From NCBI RefSeq assembly GCF_024171785.1, contig NZ_JAMTCK010000009.1:62001-126000 (forward strand): a DNA stretch of 64,000 bases, read 5' to 3'. Below are positions 34,207 through 43,093 of the stretch, in pieces (the first letter of the stretch is position 1; the number at the start of each line of letters is the position of its first letter). This DNA comes from Goodfellowiella coeruleoviolacea (lineage in GTDB: Bacteria > Actinomycetota > Actinomycetes > Mycobacteriales > Pseudonocardiaceae). The notes beneath the pieces were generated by a model. That model saw only the letters and a list, made by a program, of their open reading frames with translations, made no database searches and was not told the DNA's origin. A program made the translations under genes and the position numbers.

Positions 34207-34442
34207 GCACACCGACGCGGAGCGCTTCGGCAGCGGTAGCAGAGCCTCTCGATCTGCCAATCGCAGAACGGGCAGGTGTCCCTCCAGCGGCGACCAAGAA
34301 GGTGCTGCTCTTGCCGACCGCACGCCTGGCGCCGCACCGGAACGGGACGAAGTGGCTGACCGCGAGCCGTCAGCGGCTGAAGAACCACACGCGCGGTGAT
34401 GCCGAGTTTGATGCGGGTGTTCGGCCTCGGTCACGCCGCTAG
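34203..34442 (+). CDS. Possible small protein after the TIR gene
   Basis: The GTG overlaps the TIR stop (GTGA) and opens 79 codons beginning STPTRSASAAVAEPLDLPIA and ending in a basic stretch. There is no recognisable domain, and composition alone does not prove coding. The stretch 34443-34529 holds nothing I can name. Confidence 0.25.
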   Translation: MSTPTRSASAAVAEPLDLPIAERAGVPPAATKKVLLLPTARLAPHRNGTKWLTASRQRLKNHTRGDAEFDAGVRPRSRR

Positions 34443-34529
34443 CCAGGGCCTCACACGCGACGTCATAGAGTTGCGGGTCCTGCCTTGTAGGCGCGCAGAC
34501 CCTTAGTGTCGTGAGTCGTTAACTCGCGT

Positions 34530-34715
34530 TCAGTATGCGGCGAGGGTGTCAAAGACTCCGAGACGGAAAAGGAGAAGTACTTCGCCGGGAAGAAGGGCGG
34601 CGCTTCCTTCGTGCTGACGAACCAGCTACTCCAGTACGAGAAGTGGACACTCGACGTACTTGAGGCACGGCAGCGAGAGCTGCTGGACGTGTTGAAAAAG
34701 GAGTGGCAGCTGTGA
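34530..34715 (+). pseudogene. C-terminal remnant of a DUF262/HNH-type nuclease gene
   Basis: The plus frame ending with TGA at 34713-34715 reads GVKDSETEKEKYFAGKKGG, ASFVLTNQLLQYEKWTLDV and LEARQRELLDVLKKEWQL. This is the typical tail of GmrSD-like DUF262/DUF1524 (HNH) proteins, in which a W-T-x-x-x-I-x-x-R-Q motif precedes a terminal Trp. Upstream the frame has no coding continuation, so it is a 3' fragment. The family call rests on pattern memory. The bases up to 34990 show no gene. Confidence 0.5.
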
Positions 34716-34990
34716 CGATTCGTAAGTTCGTGAGTGTCTGTTTTCGAGCCATGGCTGGCCCAAGGACGGGTTCCCACAGGACGATTGACGGCACCTCCCA
34801 GCGCCTACCTGACCTCGCCGTGCTCACAGCTGGACCTGTCTTGACCACGGCATCAGGCGAGAAAGCGCCATAGCTTGCGCCCGGACCGGGGTGGAACCGT
34901 CGGGTCACCTCGCTTGCGCCTGTCCACCGCAGCGGGCAGGCGTGGAACTACTCAAGGCCTCATCGTGGTAGGGGCGTAACGCGCTGATCG

Positions 34991-35721
34991 CTACCGGATA
35001 CTCGCGTAGAGCCGAGGGAGGTCCTGAGCCACGACGATCCCCAACGGCTGTTCCGTGAACTTGCCCGAGTGGGAGATGATCACCGCCGTGACCGGATGCG
35101 CGCCGGGCGAGGACGGGGCGAGCAGGTCCAGCACGTGTAGGACGGTCGTGTGGCGGCCGCACAGCCTGGCGGATTCATGCGGTTCGGCGAATTTCAGCAC
35201 CTCGCTGACCGGAGCGGTCTCGGCGAGACCAGCGTGGTCGGTGGACTGCGTCGCCAGCCAGCGTGCGATGGCGTTGGTGGTGAGAAGGCCCTGGAAACTC
35301 CCGTCGTCGTAGACCGGAAGTTGCGAGATGTCATGCTCCTTGACGAGAGCGAGGGCATCGGCGATCTGTGATCGGGCGTCGACCTTGCGCACCTGGTCGC
35401 GCTTGAGCACCTGGAGGGCGATGGGGGGCGAGATCAGCAGGTCTCGCATGCGTTCGATGTCCAGGACGACCTCGTCCACGGGATTGGCGATGGGTCTGCC
35501 GGCGAAGTACTTTTGGTGGCTGATGGCGTTGCGCAGCTCGGCGAAGGCTTTCAGCTCGTTCTTCTGTCTGGACGTCAGTCGTACCTTCTCCCCGTAGGTG
35601 TCGAGGAGCTTCGAGAAGCCGAGGTTGCCTTCGGGGTGACGCTGTCGCGGAGGTGGTTCTCGATGGCGATGAAGGCGGCGAGGAAGCGGGCTCCGTTGCT
35701 GGAGGTTCTGCTGCTTGTCAC
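34991..35721 (-). pseudogene. CBS-domain protein gene with frameshift
   Basis: GTG at 35721 has AGGGA 7 nt upstream and starts TSSRTSSNGARFLAAFIAIE. After NHLRDSV the frame shifts by one base near 35640 and continues with PEGNLGFSKLLDTYGEKVRL, a helical N-terminal domain, then two CBS-like units: VRKVDARSQIADALALVKEH with DISQLPVYDDGSFQGLLTTN, and a second ending ISHSGKFTEQPLGIVVAQDL. The rebuilt protein has about 243 residues. CBS pairs bind adenosyl nucleotides. One missing C in GTCACCCC would explain the break, so a sequencing error is possible, although neighbours are clearly decayed. Confidence 0.65.
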
Positions 35722-36084
35722 GACGTATTCCCTGGATGTCGCTGTAGTCGTTGGGCTGCCAACAGATCGGCGTGCTGCGGCTTCGGCCAGATACCGGCAA
35801 ACACGCCGATGCCGCAGCTTCGGGCTCACGGAGGATGCCCTGGCCTGTATCGCGCGGACATCCCAAAGGGTTTCAGTCGTGAGGCTTCGACCCCCTGTCG
35901 AAGAAGCCCTGCATGGCCACACGTGCCAGCTGGAGGTCCAGCTGTTGATGGGGTCGGTGCCCGGTCATGGCGATGTCTTGGACACGCAAGCCTGCGGGTG
36001 GCAAAAGCCGGCATCATGGCTGTGATCCCGACAGAGAAACACATGTGATCACCTCACAGCGGAACAGCCGCCTTTCCGCGCTCC
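35722..36084. other. Stretch without a recognisable gene
   Basis: All six frames give only Arg/Pro-rich or broken translations here. I see nothing in it. It joins two pseudogenes. Confidence 0.5.
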
Positions 36085-36555
36085 TCAGCCTGCGCCGCGA
36101 TCACCCATGCGACCATATCTGCGCCTCAGTCCCCGTTGACCTGTTCTTTCCCCTTGTCGGTCTCGACCGAACAGGACGTTGCCGATGTGGATGTCATTCC
36201 AGTCGAAGTCGCCGTGGTAGCGAAGAACGGCTGCCACGCTCGCAAGCCGGTGCAGCAGATGTATGACAGTGGCCCGGGCTGACCCCTGGTGCACACCCGC
36301 GGCAGGCAGTCACTGTCGAGCTTCTCTGCGGCGGTGGCCACGGCCACTGGTTTCTCAGATTGAGACAACCTGACAGGCCAGGGGGAAGCGCGGGGAGTCG
36401 CTAACGAGCTGGCGCAGCGTCAGCACAACCGGCTGGCCGCGGCGCAGCAGTGACTGCTCCAGACCGCCGGCCGATGTTGATTGCTCCAGTTCAACCCAAC
36501 CGGAACGTGACAGCATTGCCGCCAGTTGACCGAGGACGCGGTCGGCATGCAGCAT
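36085..36555 (-). pseudogene. Wadjet JetD-like (TIGR02679/DUF2399) remnant
   Basis: Three frames in order give one protein end: RRGQPVVLTLRQLVSDS (up to about 36360), then SEKPVAVATAAEKLDSDCLP with RVCTRGQP, then ATVIHLLHRLASVAAVLRYH and GDFDWNDIHIGNVLFG. The N-P/K-P-V-V-x-A-x-A, L-V-C-T-x-G-Q-P and YHGDFDW motifs are those of the DUF2399 topoisomerase-like end of TIGR02679 proteins, the JetD nuclease subunit of type II Wadjet plasmid defence. The N-terminal two thirds and the other jet genes are absent. At least two frameshifts are present. Confidence 0.6.
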
Positions 36556-36561
36556 CGCCTC

Positions 36562-37084
36562 TCATCCACCGATGCCACCCGGTGTCATTGCCAACTCCGG
36601 TCGATCCTGTCCCGCTGCGGGAAGCCAGACGGTCACCTCGCCGATCTCGGCAAGCGCGGCAATCGCAAGCGGCCGATCCGGCTCGGCGTCGATCGAGTCC
36701 GCTTCAGGCGCTGAGATGGGCTTGCCGTTTGGGGCGATTCGGCGGATGCACGCCGGAAGCAGCTCCTGACGCCGACGGATCCTGGCCAATTGGTCCAGCA
36801 ACTCGGCCTTGGTGGGGAGAAGCGCAGGAAACCGTCTGCGGCGGGCCGCACTAACTTCTCAAGATCAGCTTTGCTGAGCTGCTCTGGGTGCTCCAGTATC
36901 TCGATGAACACCTCAGGGGCAGCCATTTGCGTCAGCCCCGCCTTCACCGGTGCGGTGAACTTCGCCCGGACGTCGCCCTTCGTCGAATGGAACGCGTTCT
37001 GGCCGATTCCAGGCCAACCTCCTCTGCGGTAAGGGCCGACATTATCGACAGCAGGAGATCGTCCCGAGTGAAGGCATCGAACAT
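36562..37084 (-). pseudogene. Frameshifted hypothetical gene
   Basis: The pieces read FDAFTRDDLLLSIMSALTAE from ATG at 37084, then in another frame NAFHSTKGDVRAKFTAPVKA and EVFIEILEHPEQLSKADLEK, and after a one-base loss near 36796 TKAELLDQLARIRRRQELLP and APEADSIDAEPDRPLAIAAL to a stop at 36562. The rebuilt product has about 175 residues and is mainly helical. I do not recognise it. Confidence 0.45.
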
Positions 37085-37508
37085 GCGCAACACGGTAGCG
37101 GTCCGACCATGCTAGCTTCGCTCTTATACTCACAGCGCACAGGCTGGCCATTTGTGGGGTTGCGAGTTCGAGGGTGAATGCTGCGTGCGAATCACTGTCT
37201 GGTAGCAGGAGAACGGCTTGGGCTGGGACAGGCTGTGCGCACGGTTTCAGGGCCTGGACATCCTTGGTTGTTCGAACCTGACCCTGACGGTAGTGCGGAC
37301 CCGACGATGACCAGAACCGCTACCTGGGCATGGACGGCTGAGCCCCAGACGCCTCGGTTCAGCACCTTGGAGGAGGCTGAATTTCCGTGGCAGAACCGAA
37401 GAACACGCCGGCTGGGCCACCAGGTGCGGAGATCAGGAGGACCCCTTCGCGCGCTTCGACGTCCCCGCGGCTCCTGCGTTCGCTTATCCGCTCAGTACCC
37501 TCGTGGGC
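37085..37508. other. Intergenic region before a Nudix regulator gene
   Basis: No solid gene. A 41-codon frame starts with GTG at 37388, has GGAGGAGG 10 nt upstream and ends with a TGA overlapping the ATG of the next gene (ATGA). It could be a short leader ORF, but the Arg/Ser/Pro-rich product gives no support. Confidence 0.35.
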
Positions 37509-38210
37509 ATGAGCCGCGTTCGGCAGACTGTCACGCTCACCGCGGACCTCGTGATCCTGACGATCCGGAACGGCACGCTGTGCGTGTTGGTCGTGGAGCG
37601 GGGGAACGAACCGTTCGCGGGGCACCTCGCCTTGCCAGGTGGCTTCCTGCGTGGTGATGAAAGCCTTGACGAGACCGCTGCGCGGGAACTCGCCGAGGAA
37701 ACCGGTATGCGCGCGGAAGGACTCCACCTGCGGCAGGTCGGCGTCTACTCCGCCCCCGACCGGGATCCCCGTAGCCCCCGCGTCGTCACGTGTGCCTACC
37801 TGGCCATCGCTCCTGACTTGCCGCTTCCCGCCGCGGGATCCGATGCCAGGTCCGCGCACTGGCTCCCGGTCGTCGAGGTCCAGCGGATGGGGCTCGCCTT
37901 CGACCACGACCGCATCCTGAGTGACGCCCTGGAGTTGGCGCGGGCCGAGCTCCAGTTCCGGACGATCGCCACCGCGTTCTGCGGCGAGGAGTTCACCATC
38001 GCTGAGCTGCGGAAGGTCTACGAGGTGATCTGGGGGGTGAAGCTGGACAAGTCGAACTTCCACCGCAAGGTCACCGACGCGGACGGTTTCATCGTTCCGA
38101 CTGGCGGCAAACGTCCTACCGGTAATGGTCGACCGGCTGCCCTCTACCGCGCCGGCGAAGCGACGACTCTCTCGCCGCCGATGATGATGCCGCGTTCGAG
38201 TGACGTCTGA
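37509..38210 (+). CDS. Nudix-domain regulator, NrtR type
   Basis: The protein has 233 residues. The Nudix part has GGFLRGDESLDETAARELAE with EETGM, so the catalytic box is complete. The C-terminal 80 residues (FCGEEFTIAELRKVYEVIWG, NFHRKV, GRPAALYRAG) are the NrtR winged-helix domain. NrtR proteins bind ADP-ribose or related NAD metabolites through the Nudix fold and repress NAD-related genes. An intact box suggests it may also hydrolyse its ligand. It is a paralogue of the regulator at 38852-39586. The start is ATG at 37509, with GTG at 37503 as the alternative. Confidence 0.88.
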   Translation: MSRVRQTVTLTADLVILTIRNGTLCVLVVERGNEPFAGHLALPGGFLRGDESLDETAARELAEETGMRAEGLHLRQVGVYSAPDRDPRSPRVVTCAYLAIAPDLPLPAAGSDARSAHWLPVVEVQRMGLAFDHDRILSDALELARAELQFRTIATAFCGEEFTIAELRKVYEVIWGVKLDKSNFHRKVTDADGFIVPTGGKRPTGNGRPAALYRAGEATTLSPPMMMPRSSDV

Positions 38211-38326
38211 GCCGTCGTACACCTGTCATCGTGCCCGAGCGCCGTGCCCGCCGCTAGCGCCGAGGCGGCGCGCTGCACGGCCAGACCGGGTAAGGCTCTA
38301 GCTCTCCACGGTGCCTCGCGACGTTT

Positions 38327-38394
38327 TTGTTGACATGACAATTGGCTCAACGGTGCGGAATCTAAGTAGTTTGACGCTTGATGTCAGGATGACA
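38327..38394. promoter_or_regulatory. Candidate operator repeats upstream of a Nudix gene
   Basis: Two elements lie in the 202-base gap before the Nudix gene at 38413: TTGT-N7-ACAA (38327-38341, core TTGACATGACAA) and a perfect palindrome TGTCA-GGA-TGACA (38382-38394). Both contain TGACA, so they could be sites for one of the flanking NrtR-type regulators. The palindrome is 18 nt from the start codon, a typical repressor position. Confidence 0.45.
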
Positions 38395-38412
38395 ACAACC
38401 TAGCCTGGTGGC

Positions 38413-39009
38413 ATGACGGGCAACGGTGACCGGTGTGCCACGACTCGTGTGCTCACTGCGGACGTGGTGTTGTTCAGCCGACTGGGCGGCGAGTTGGCGA
38501 TCCTGGCCGTGGAACGCGACAAGGAGCCGTTCCGTGCGGCGCTGGCACTGCCAGGCGGCTTTGTGGAGCCGGGGGAGAGCGCTGTGGAGGCGGCTGTGCG
38601 GGAACTCGAGGAGGAAACCGGCATCCAGGTGGTACGTCAGCGCCTACGGCGCTTTGGTCGATACGCGGAGGCTGGACGGGATCCGCGCGGACAAGTGGTC
38701 AGTGTGGCATTCCACGGTTACGTGGCCGGAGTGCCGGCGGTATCCGGCGGAAGCGACGCGCATGCGGCGCGGTGGATGCCCGTCGAGGACTTCCTGTCCG
38801 TCGAGGTCGAAGTCGCCTTCGACCACCGGGAGATCGTTCGGGACGCGGTCGTCAGGAGGTTTGGCTGGCGTCCGGTTTCGGGGCCGCAGGGCGCAGCATC
38901 GGCGGATGCAGCAGGCGAGCCGGTCCACGGCGGTAGAGGGCGGCGGGGCGTCCGCCCTGGCGGGTCGTCTGAGTACCGGTCGCGACCAGGAAGTTCTCGA
39001 CCCCGGTGA
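38413..39009 (+). CDS. Nudix hydrolase with truncated or replaced tail
   Basis: The protein has 198 residues. The Nudix domain is complete (GGFVEPGESAVEAAVRELEE then ETGI) and runs to about residue 146 (DHREIVRDAVVRRF). No winged-helix domain follows. Instead the last 50 codons run antisense through the 3' end of the convergent NrtR gene for 158 nt and encode a low-complexity Gly/Arg/Ser tail. The original downstream sequence may have been lost by deletion. The protein resembles the MutT-like half of the NrtR paralogues on both sides. Confidence 0.75.
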   Translation: MTGNGDRCATTRVLTADVVLFSRLGGELAILAVERDKEPFRAALALPGGFVEPGESAVEAAVRELEEETGIQVVRQRLRRFGRYAEAGRDPRGQVVSVAFHGYVAGVPAVSGGSDAHAARWMPVEDFLSVEVEVAFDHREIVRDAVVRRFGWRPVSGPQGAASADAAGEPVHGGRGRRGVRPGGSSEYRSRPGSSRPR

Positions 39010-39586
39010 CCTTGCGGTGGAAGTTGCGCGGGTCGAGTTTTTCATCCCATACGATCTCGTACACTCGGCGCAGGTCTGTCACGGTGAACTCGGGGCCGCA
39101 GAACGCGGCCGCCAACGTCGTGTACTCGATCTTGCTCCGAGTTCGCTCGACCGCGTCTCCGATGATCTTCTTGTGGTCGAAAGCGAGTTCGGTGCCGGGA
39201 TGTAGAGCGGTCTTGGTCGGCACCCAGGCGGCTGACCGCGCGTCACCTCCGGCCACGGGTGGTGGTAGCCCAGGGACGAACGCCAGGTAGCAGACAGTCA
39301 CGACTCGTTGCCTCGGGTCCCGGTCCGGAGCGCCGTAGGTGTGCAGCTGTTCGAGGTGCAGTCCGACGGGGTCCAATCCTGTCTCCTCGGTCAGCTCGCG
39401 TTCGGCGGCGGCGTCGAGGCTTTCGTCGACGCTGGAGAGAAACCCGCCGGGCAGGGCCTGCGTTCCGAGGTAGGGCTCGATACCTCGTTCGACGAGCATG
39501 ATCTGGAGTGAGTCAGCGAGGACGGTCAACACGGCGAGATCGACGGCTACCGCGATCTCGGGAACCTTCCATGTGTCGTCGTTCAT
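38852..39586 (-). CDS. Nudix-domain regulator, NrtR type
   Basis: The protein has 244 residues, with the same two-domain layout as the paralogue at 37509. The Nudix box is slightly altered (GGFLSSVDESLDAAAEREL then TEETGL, with one extra residue near the first Gly), and the winged-helix part has FCGPEFTVTDLRRVYEIVWD, NFHRKVTG and GRPAALYRRG. The extra residue may reduce hydrolysis and leave a pure sensor. ATG at 39586. A 15-bp palindrome lies 100 nt upstream between it and the phosphorylase-like gene. Confidence 0.88.
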   Translation of the reverse strand: MNDDTWKVPEIAVAVDLAVLTVLADSLQIMLVERGIEPYLGTQALPGGFLSSVDESLDAAAERELTEETGLDPVGLHLEQLHTYGAPDRDPRQRVVTVCYLAFVPGLPPPVAGGDARSAAWVPTKTALHPGTELAFDHKKIIGDAVERTRSKIEYTTLAAAFCGPEFTVTDLRRVYEIVWDEKLDPRNFHRKVTGVENFLVATGTQTTRQGGRPAALYRRGPARLLHPPMLRPAAPKPDASQTS

Positions 39587-39888
39587 GATCGTCTCTTCCG
39601 GTAACTGTGGGCGATTTTCCCTGGGTAAACACCGTCCACTTGCAACACTTTACTCACGAGGATGGTGAGTGCATGATCCACTTTATCGTCAATTTGACGA
39701 GAATCGTCCTGCTGCGTTAGCGTCTCGCGCACCCGAGCAGCGCACCACGTTCTCTTCTGCTCAAACCACTTGTGATGAGCGCTGTCGTCGGGAGTCAGGC
39801 CTGGCTGAGTCGCGGAACTCGCCCTCCGCATGTCCTCACGCACGATGAAAACGGGACCGCGTTCGCGGTATCGCTTTGGAGTGAAGGA
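39587..39888. promoter_or_regulatory. Divergent control region with perfect palindrome
   Basis: This 302-base gap separates the divergent NrtR-type and phosphorylase-like genes. It contains the perfect 15-bp palindrome TCGTCAA-T-TTGACGA at 39686-39700, which is a good operator candidate, possibly for the NrtR-type protein. The remainder has no gene. Confidence 0.5.
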
Positions 39889-40794
39889 ATGTTCGTTATC
39901 CTGACCGCGCTCGATGTCGAACACCAGGCGGTGCTCGAGCACCTGACCAATGTCGACGTGCGGAAGCACGCCGCAGGAACCCTCTTTGAAGTCGGTACAC
40001 TCGCCAACAACCCGCGCCGCCGGGTCGCGCTCGGCCTGACCGGGCCCGGGACCACGACCGCCGCGGCGCTGACCGAGCGTGCCCGGACCGAGTTCTCCCC
40101 AGCCGCCATGCTGTTCGTCGGCGTGGCAGGGGGTTTGCGCGACTGGCTCGACATCGGTGACGTTGTCGTGGCCACCAAGGTCTACTCGCACCACGGCGCC
40201 CGCAGCGAGGACGACGGTGACCTGGCGCGACCACGCTCCTGGGACGTTTCGCATGCCCTTGAACAGCGGGCGAGGAGACTGCGTGGCGACTCCTGGTACC
40301 CGTACCTGCCGGACCGTGGCGAGCACGTCCGGCCCGACGTGCACTTCGACCCGATCGCCGCCGGTGATGTGCTGCTGAACTCCAGGACGTCCGCACTCGC
40401 GCAGGTGTTGCGCAGCAACTACAACGACGCCGTCGCCATCGAGATGGAAAGCTCGGGATTCGCACACGCGGCACACCTGAGCGGCAACGTCCCGATGATG
40501 ACAATCCGCGCCATCAGCGACCACGCGGACGGCACGAAGTCGACCAGCGACCGCGCGGGCACCCAGCTCCTCGCCGCACGCAACGCCGCCGCCTTCGCAG
40601 CCGCCCTCATCGCCGCGCTCGAGGACAAGGACGACGAGAACGGCGAGGGCTCCGACCGACAGGCGCAGAGCAGTGTTCCGCCACTGCCCACCATCCACAA
40701 CACCAACATCGCGCGCGACAACGCCACCGTCGGCCAGCAGATGGGTGTCCACTTCGGAGACATCCGGTCCACGTGGGCAGAGGGACCGCGGTGA
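39889..40794 (+). CDS. Nucleoside-phosphorylase/MTAN-like protein with C-terminal tag
   Basis: The protein has 301 residues. The phosphorylase superfamily core is clear: FVILTALDVEHQAVLEHL at the start, LFVGVAGGLRDWLDIGDVVV, AIEMESSGFA (E185 and E187) and TIRAISDHAD with the catalytic Asp. Enzymes of this fold cleave the N-glycosidic bond of nucleosides, and in conflict systems they are predicted effectors acting on nucleotides or NAD. After a linker (about 245-270) the protein ends in NATVGQQMGVHFGDI (278-292), a motif shared with the next two proteins. ATG at 39889 has GGAGTGAAGGA just upstream. Its end overlaps the next gene by 4 nt. Confidence 0.85.
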   Translation: MFVILTALDVEHQAVLEHLTNVDVRKHAAGTLFEVGTLANNPRRRVALGLTGPGTTTAAALTERARTEFSPAAMLFVGVAGGLRDWLDIGDVVVATKVYSHHGARSEDDGDLARPRSWDVSHALEQRARRLRGDSWYPYLPDRGEHVRPDVHFDPIAAGDVLLNSRTSALAQVLRSNYNDAVAIEMESSGFAHAAHLSGNVPMMTIRAISDHADGTKSTSDRAGTQLLAARNAAAFAAALIAALEDKDDENGEGSDRQAQSSVPPLPTIHNTNIARDNATVGQQMGVHFGDIRSTWAEGPR

Positions 40795-42890
40795 GTACGG
40801 AAGACGGGGCAGTGCTGCCAGGCGAGGATGCCGTACCGCAGGTCGACAACCAGAACGTGGCGGCCGAGGGGGCGCACGTCGACCAGCAGATCGGGGTCCA
40901 GATTGGCGACACGACAATCCACCACGACAGCCGCACGTACCACATCAATCAGGGTGATCCGCCCGAGCGCAGGCACGAGGTTGCCCGCAACCTCCTCAGC
41001 GGAGGCACCCCGCGACGCGCGGAGGAGGTGTTCGCCACGCTGCTCAGGCAGGGGCACATCACCACCGAGCGGACCTACTACTACACCCTGTCCGTGATAA
41101 GCGAGCGATCGCTGACCGAGTTGTCCGGCGAGCTGCTCGACTGCATCAAGGACGCGTACAAGATGTGCCTCTCGTTCCCCACCGACGCCTGGTCGAAAGC
41201 GTTCACCGCCGTGTGGGAATTGCTGTGCTGGGTGAGGCGGGAGTACAGCGGCACGCCCGGGGGTGACCGGACGGAGGTGCTCGCCGCCCTACGGGTACTG
41301 CCGTTCACTCGACAAGAGGAAATCGTTCGCCACATGGACGTGATCCTCAGGGGACTGACCCAGGAGTGGTGGGAGGCCGATCTCAAGCGCCACATGATGC
41401 GGGAGCGGATCGCCCCCGAGCGTGCGAAACAGTCCTGGAAGTTCTTTGAGGCCGCACCTGCCGAGCCGAAGCCGTATCCGCCGGACCTGCTGTCGCCCGG
41501 GCCTGGCGACCGCAGCCGCACGATCTTCGGGATCGTCGGGGTCCTTATCGGACTGGCCGCCCTTGTCACCGGACCGTTCAGGCTTGGCCTGCTCCCGGAG
41601 CTGTTGCTGATGTTCACGGGGGCCACCCTCGTGTTCCGCTACGGCGTCGTGATCGAGTCCGCCAAGGTTCGACATGGAACGAGTGGACACGACCTCATGC
41701 AGCAAAGGGAGGAGGGCGAAGGCAACCCCGCGGGCGACCTCCACTCGATGACCGCATTCGGCAAGACCATCGGGTCGCTCGTCGACCGCCTCTTCAAGGA
41801 GCACGGATCTGCAACGGGGGCCTCAGCGGAGCAGCAGGGCGAGGCGCCGCACAGGACTTACCGTACCTACTTGAAGAAACGCCTCGTCAGATCGTACCTG
41901 CCGGGTGAGGTGAAGACCGCCAACCTGAGGTGGCTCGTCGAGTGGCACGCGAAGCGGGCACAGATACGAGGGGATGGGCACGAGGCCGCCAACAGGACTG
42001 GCTTGGCGGTGAACTCCGGCACGGTGATGTGCTGCGGTCTGGGCGTCCTCGTCGCCCTGGCGGGATTGATTGACGCTCTCTCGGCGCGGGATCTCTTGCC
42101 GGTGACCATTTTGTCGTTCAGCGGATGGTTCGCTGTGCGGCACGGAGTGCGCCTTGCGGCCACAAGACGGGCGAATCTTGCCGCATGGGCGGAGGCGGAC
42201 GCTCTGTACGACGAGGAGATGGATGCGTACCGCGCCCGGCTCGCCGAGTTGGCGGACCGGCCCACCGACGCTCAGATCGCGCGATGGCACGCGCTCGACA
42301 AGTTCTACCTGGTATCGGACGTGATCAAACGCGTTGGACTGAAGAGGGACCAGGTCATCGAGTACGTGGTGCTGACCGAGTGCGCTCCCTTCGCGCGGCG
42401 TGGCCGACTGGAGTACGGGCCGCCGCGGTACTCCGCCTACCGGGTCCGCATCCTGCTGCTCACACAGAAGGGGGTACGCGAGGTCAGCCTCCACCTCGAC
42501 GCACACACGGGAGAGGCGAAGAACGAAGAGCGCTTCATGTTCCGGTACGACGCGGTCGTGTCGGCGAAGGTGACTGAGAAGGGCGTGCGTACCACGGGTG
42601 TGAACGCACTTCAGGACTCGGACGTGGAGAACCTGCGTAGTCGGGAGTTCCGCCTGGTCCTCAGCAACGGCGAAGCCATCAAGATGAAGGTGAACAGCTT
42701 CAAGAGCTGGCAACACCAAGACGAGAGCGATTCAGAGCTGATCGACGCCGCCTACGAGACGTCGGGCATCGAGACCGCGCTTCCCATCCTCGAAGCGATC
42801 GCAGCCGAGGGGGAGGGGTGGATTGCCCACGAGCAGGACCGCCGCAAGCAGTGGTCACGCGAGTGGGACGAGGTTGCCGTCGCGGGCTGA
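40791..42890 (+). CDS. Membrane protein with N-terminal V-x-QQ-x-G-x3-GD tag
   Basis: The protein has 699 residues. The N-terminus carries AEGAHVDQQIGVQIGDTTIH (25-44) followed by HDSRTYHIN, close to the phosphorylase-like protein's tail. A helical domain (60-230) follows, then membrane segments near 243-285 and 405-450, and a long C-terminal cytoplasmic domain with PPRYSAYRVRILLLTQKGV, FRYDAVVSAKVTEKGV and FRLVLSNGEAIKMKV that looks like a beta-rich ligand or signalling domain. I know no named family. GTG at 40791 overlaps the previous stop (GTGA). It is clearly paralogous to the protein at 43094 over its whole length. Confidence 0.8.
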   Translation: MSTEDGAVLPGEDAVPQVDNQNVAAEGAHVDQQIGVQIGDTTIHHDSRTYHINQGDPPERRHEVARNLLSGGTPRRAEEVFATLLRQGHITTERTYYYTLSVISERSLTELSGELLDCIKDAYKMCLSFPTDAWSKAFTAVWELLCWVRREYSGTPGGDRTEVLAALRVLPFTRQEEIVRHMDVILRGLTQEWWEADLKRHMMRERIAPERAKQSWKFFEAAPAEPKPYPPDLLSPGPGDRSRTIFGIVGVLIGLAALVTGPFRLGLLPELLLMFTGATLVFRYGVVIESAKVRHGTSGHDLMQQREEGEGNPAGDLHSMTAFGKTIGSLVDRLFKEHGSATGASAEQQGEAPHRTYRTYLKKRLVRSYLPGEVKTANLRWLVEWHAKRAQIRGDGHEAANRTGLAVNSGTVMCCGLGVLVALAGLIDALSARDLLPVTILSFSGWFAVRHGVRLAATRRANLAAWAEADALYDEEMDAYRARLAELADRPTDAQIARWHALDKFYLVSDVIKRVGLKRDQVIEYVVLTECAPFARRGRLEYGPPRYSAYRVRILLLTQKGVREVSLHLDAHTGEAKNEERFMFRYDAVVSAKVTEKGVRTTGVNALQDSDVENLRSREFRLVLSNGEAIKMKVNSFKSWQHQDESDSELIDAAYETSGIETALPILEAIAAEGEGWIAHEQDRRKQWSREWDEVAVAG

Positions 42891-43093
42891 GGCCCAACTC
42901 CGCACGGCGCCCAGGCCGCATACATCCGGTCGCCGGTGCGAGCTGCTTGGCCAGGCCGCGCAGCGGGTTCGCCTCCCGCACAACCAGGTAGAACAAGGAC
43001 GACGCCTGTATTGGGGGCGTCGTTGTGGAGACGACTCATGATCTTCATCTCGCGTCGGGATACATATCCGATGCCCATTGACCGGGAGGGACG

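Noticed and set aside
39583-40917. 444-codon frame antisense to the phosphorylase-like gene
   Set aside because: Low-complexity, with no domain. The sense strand has catalytic motifs and a good ribosome site.
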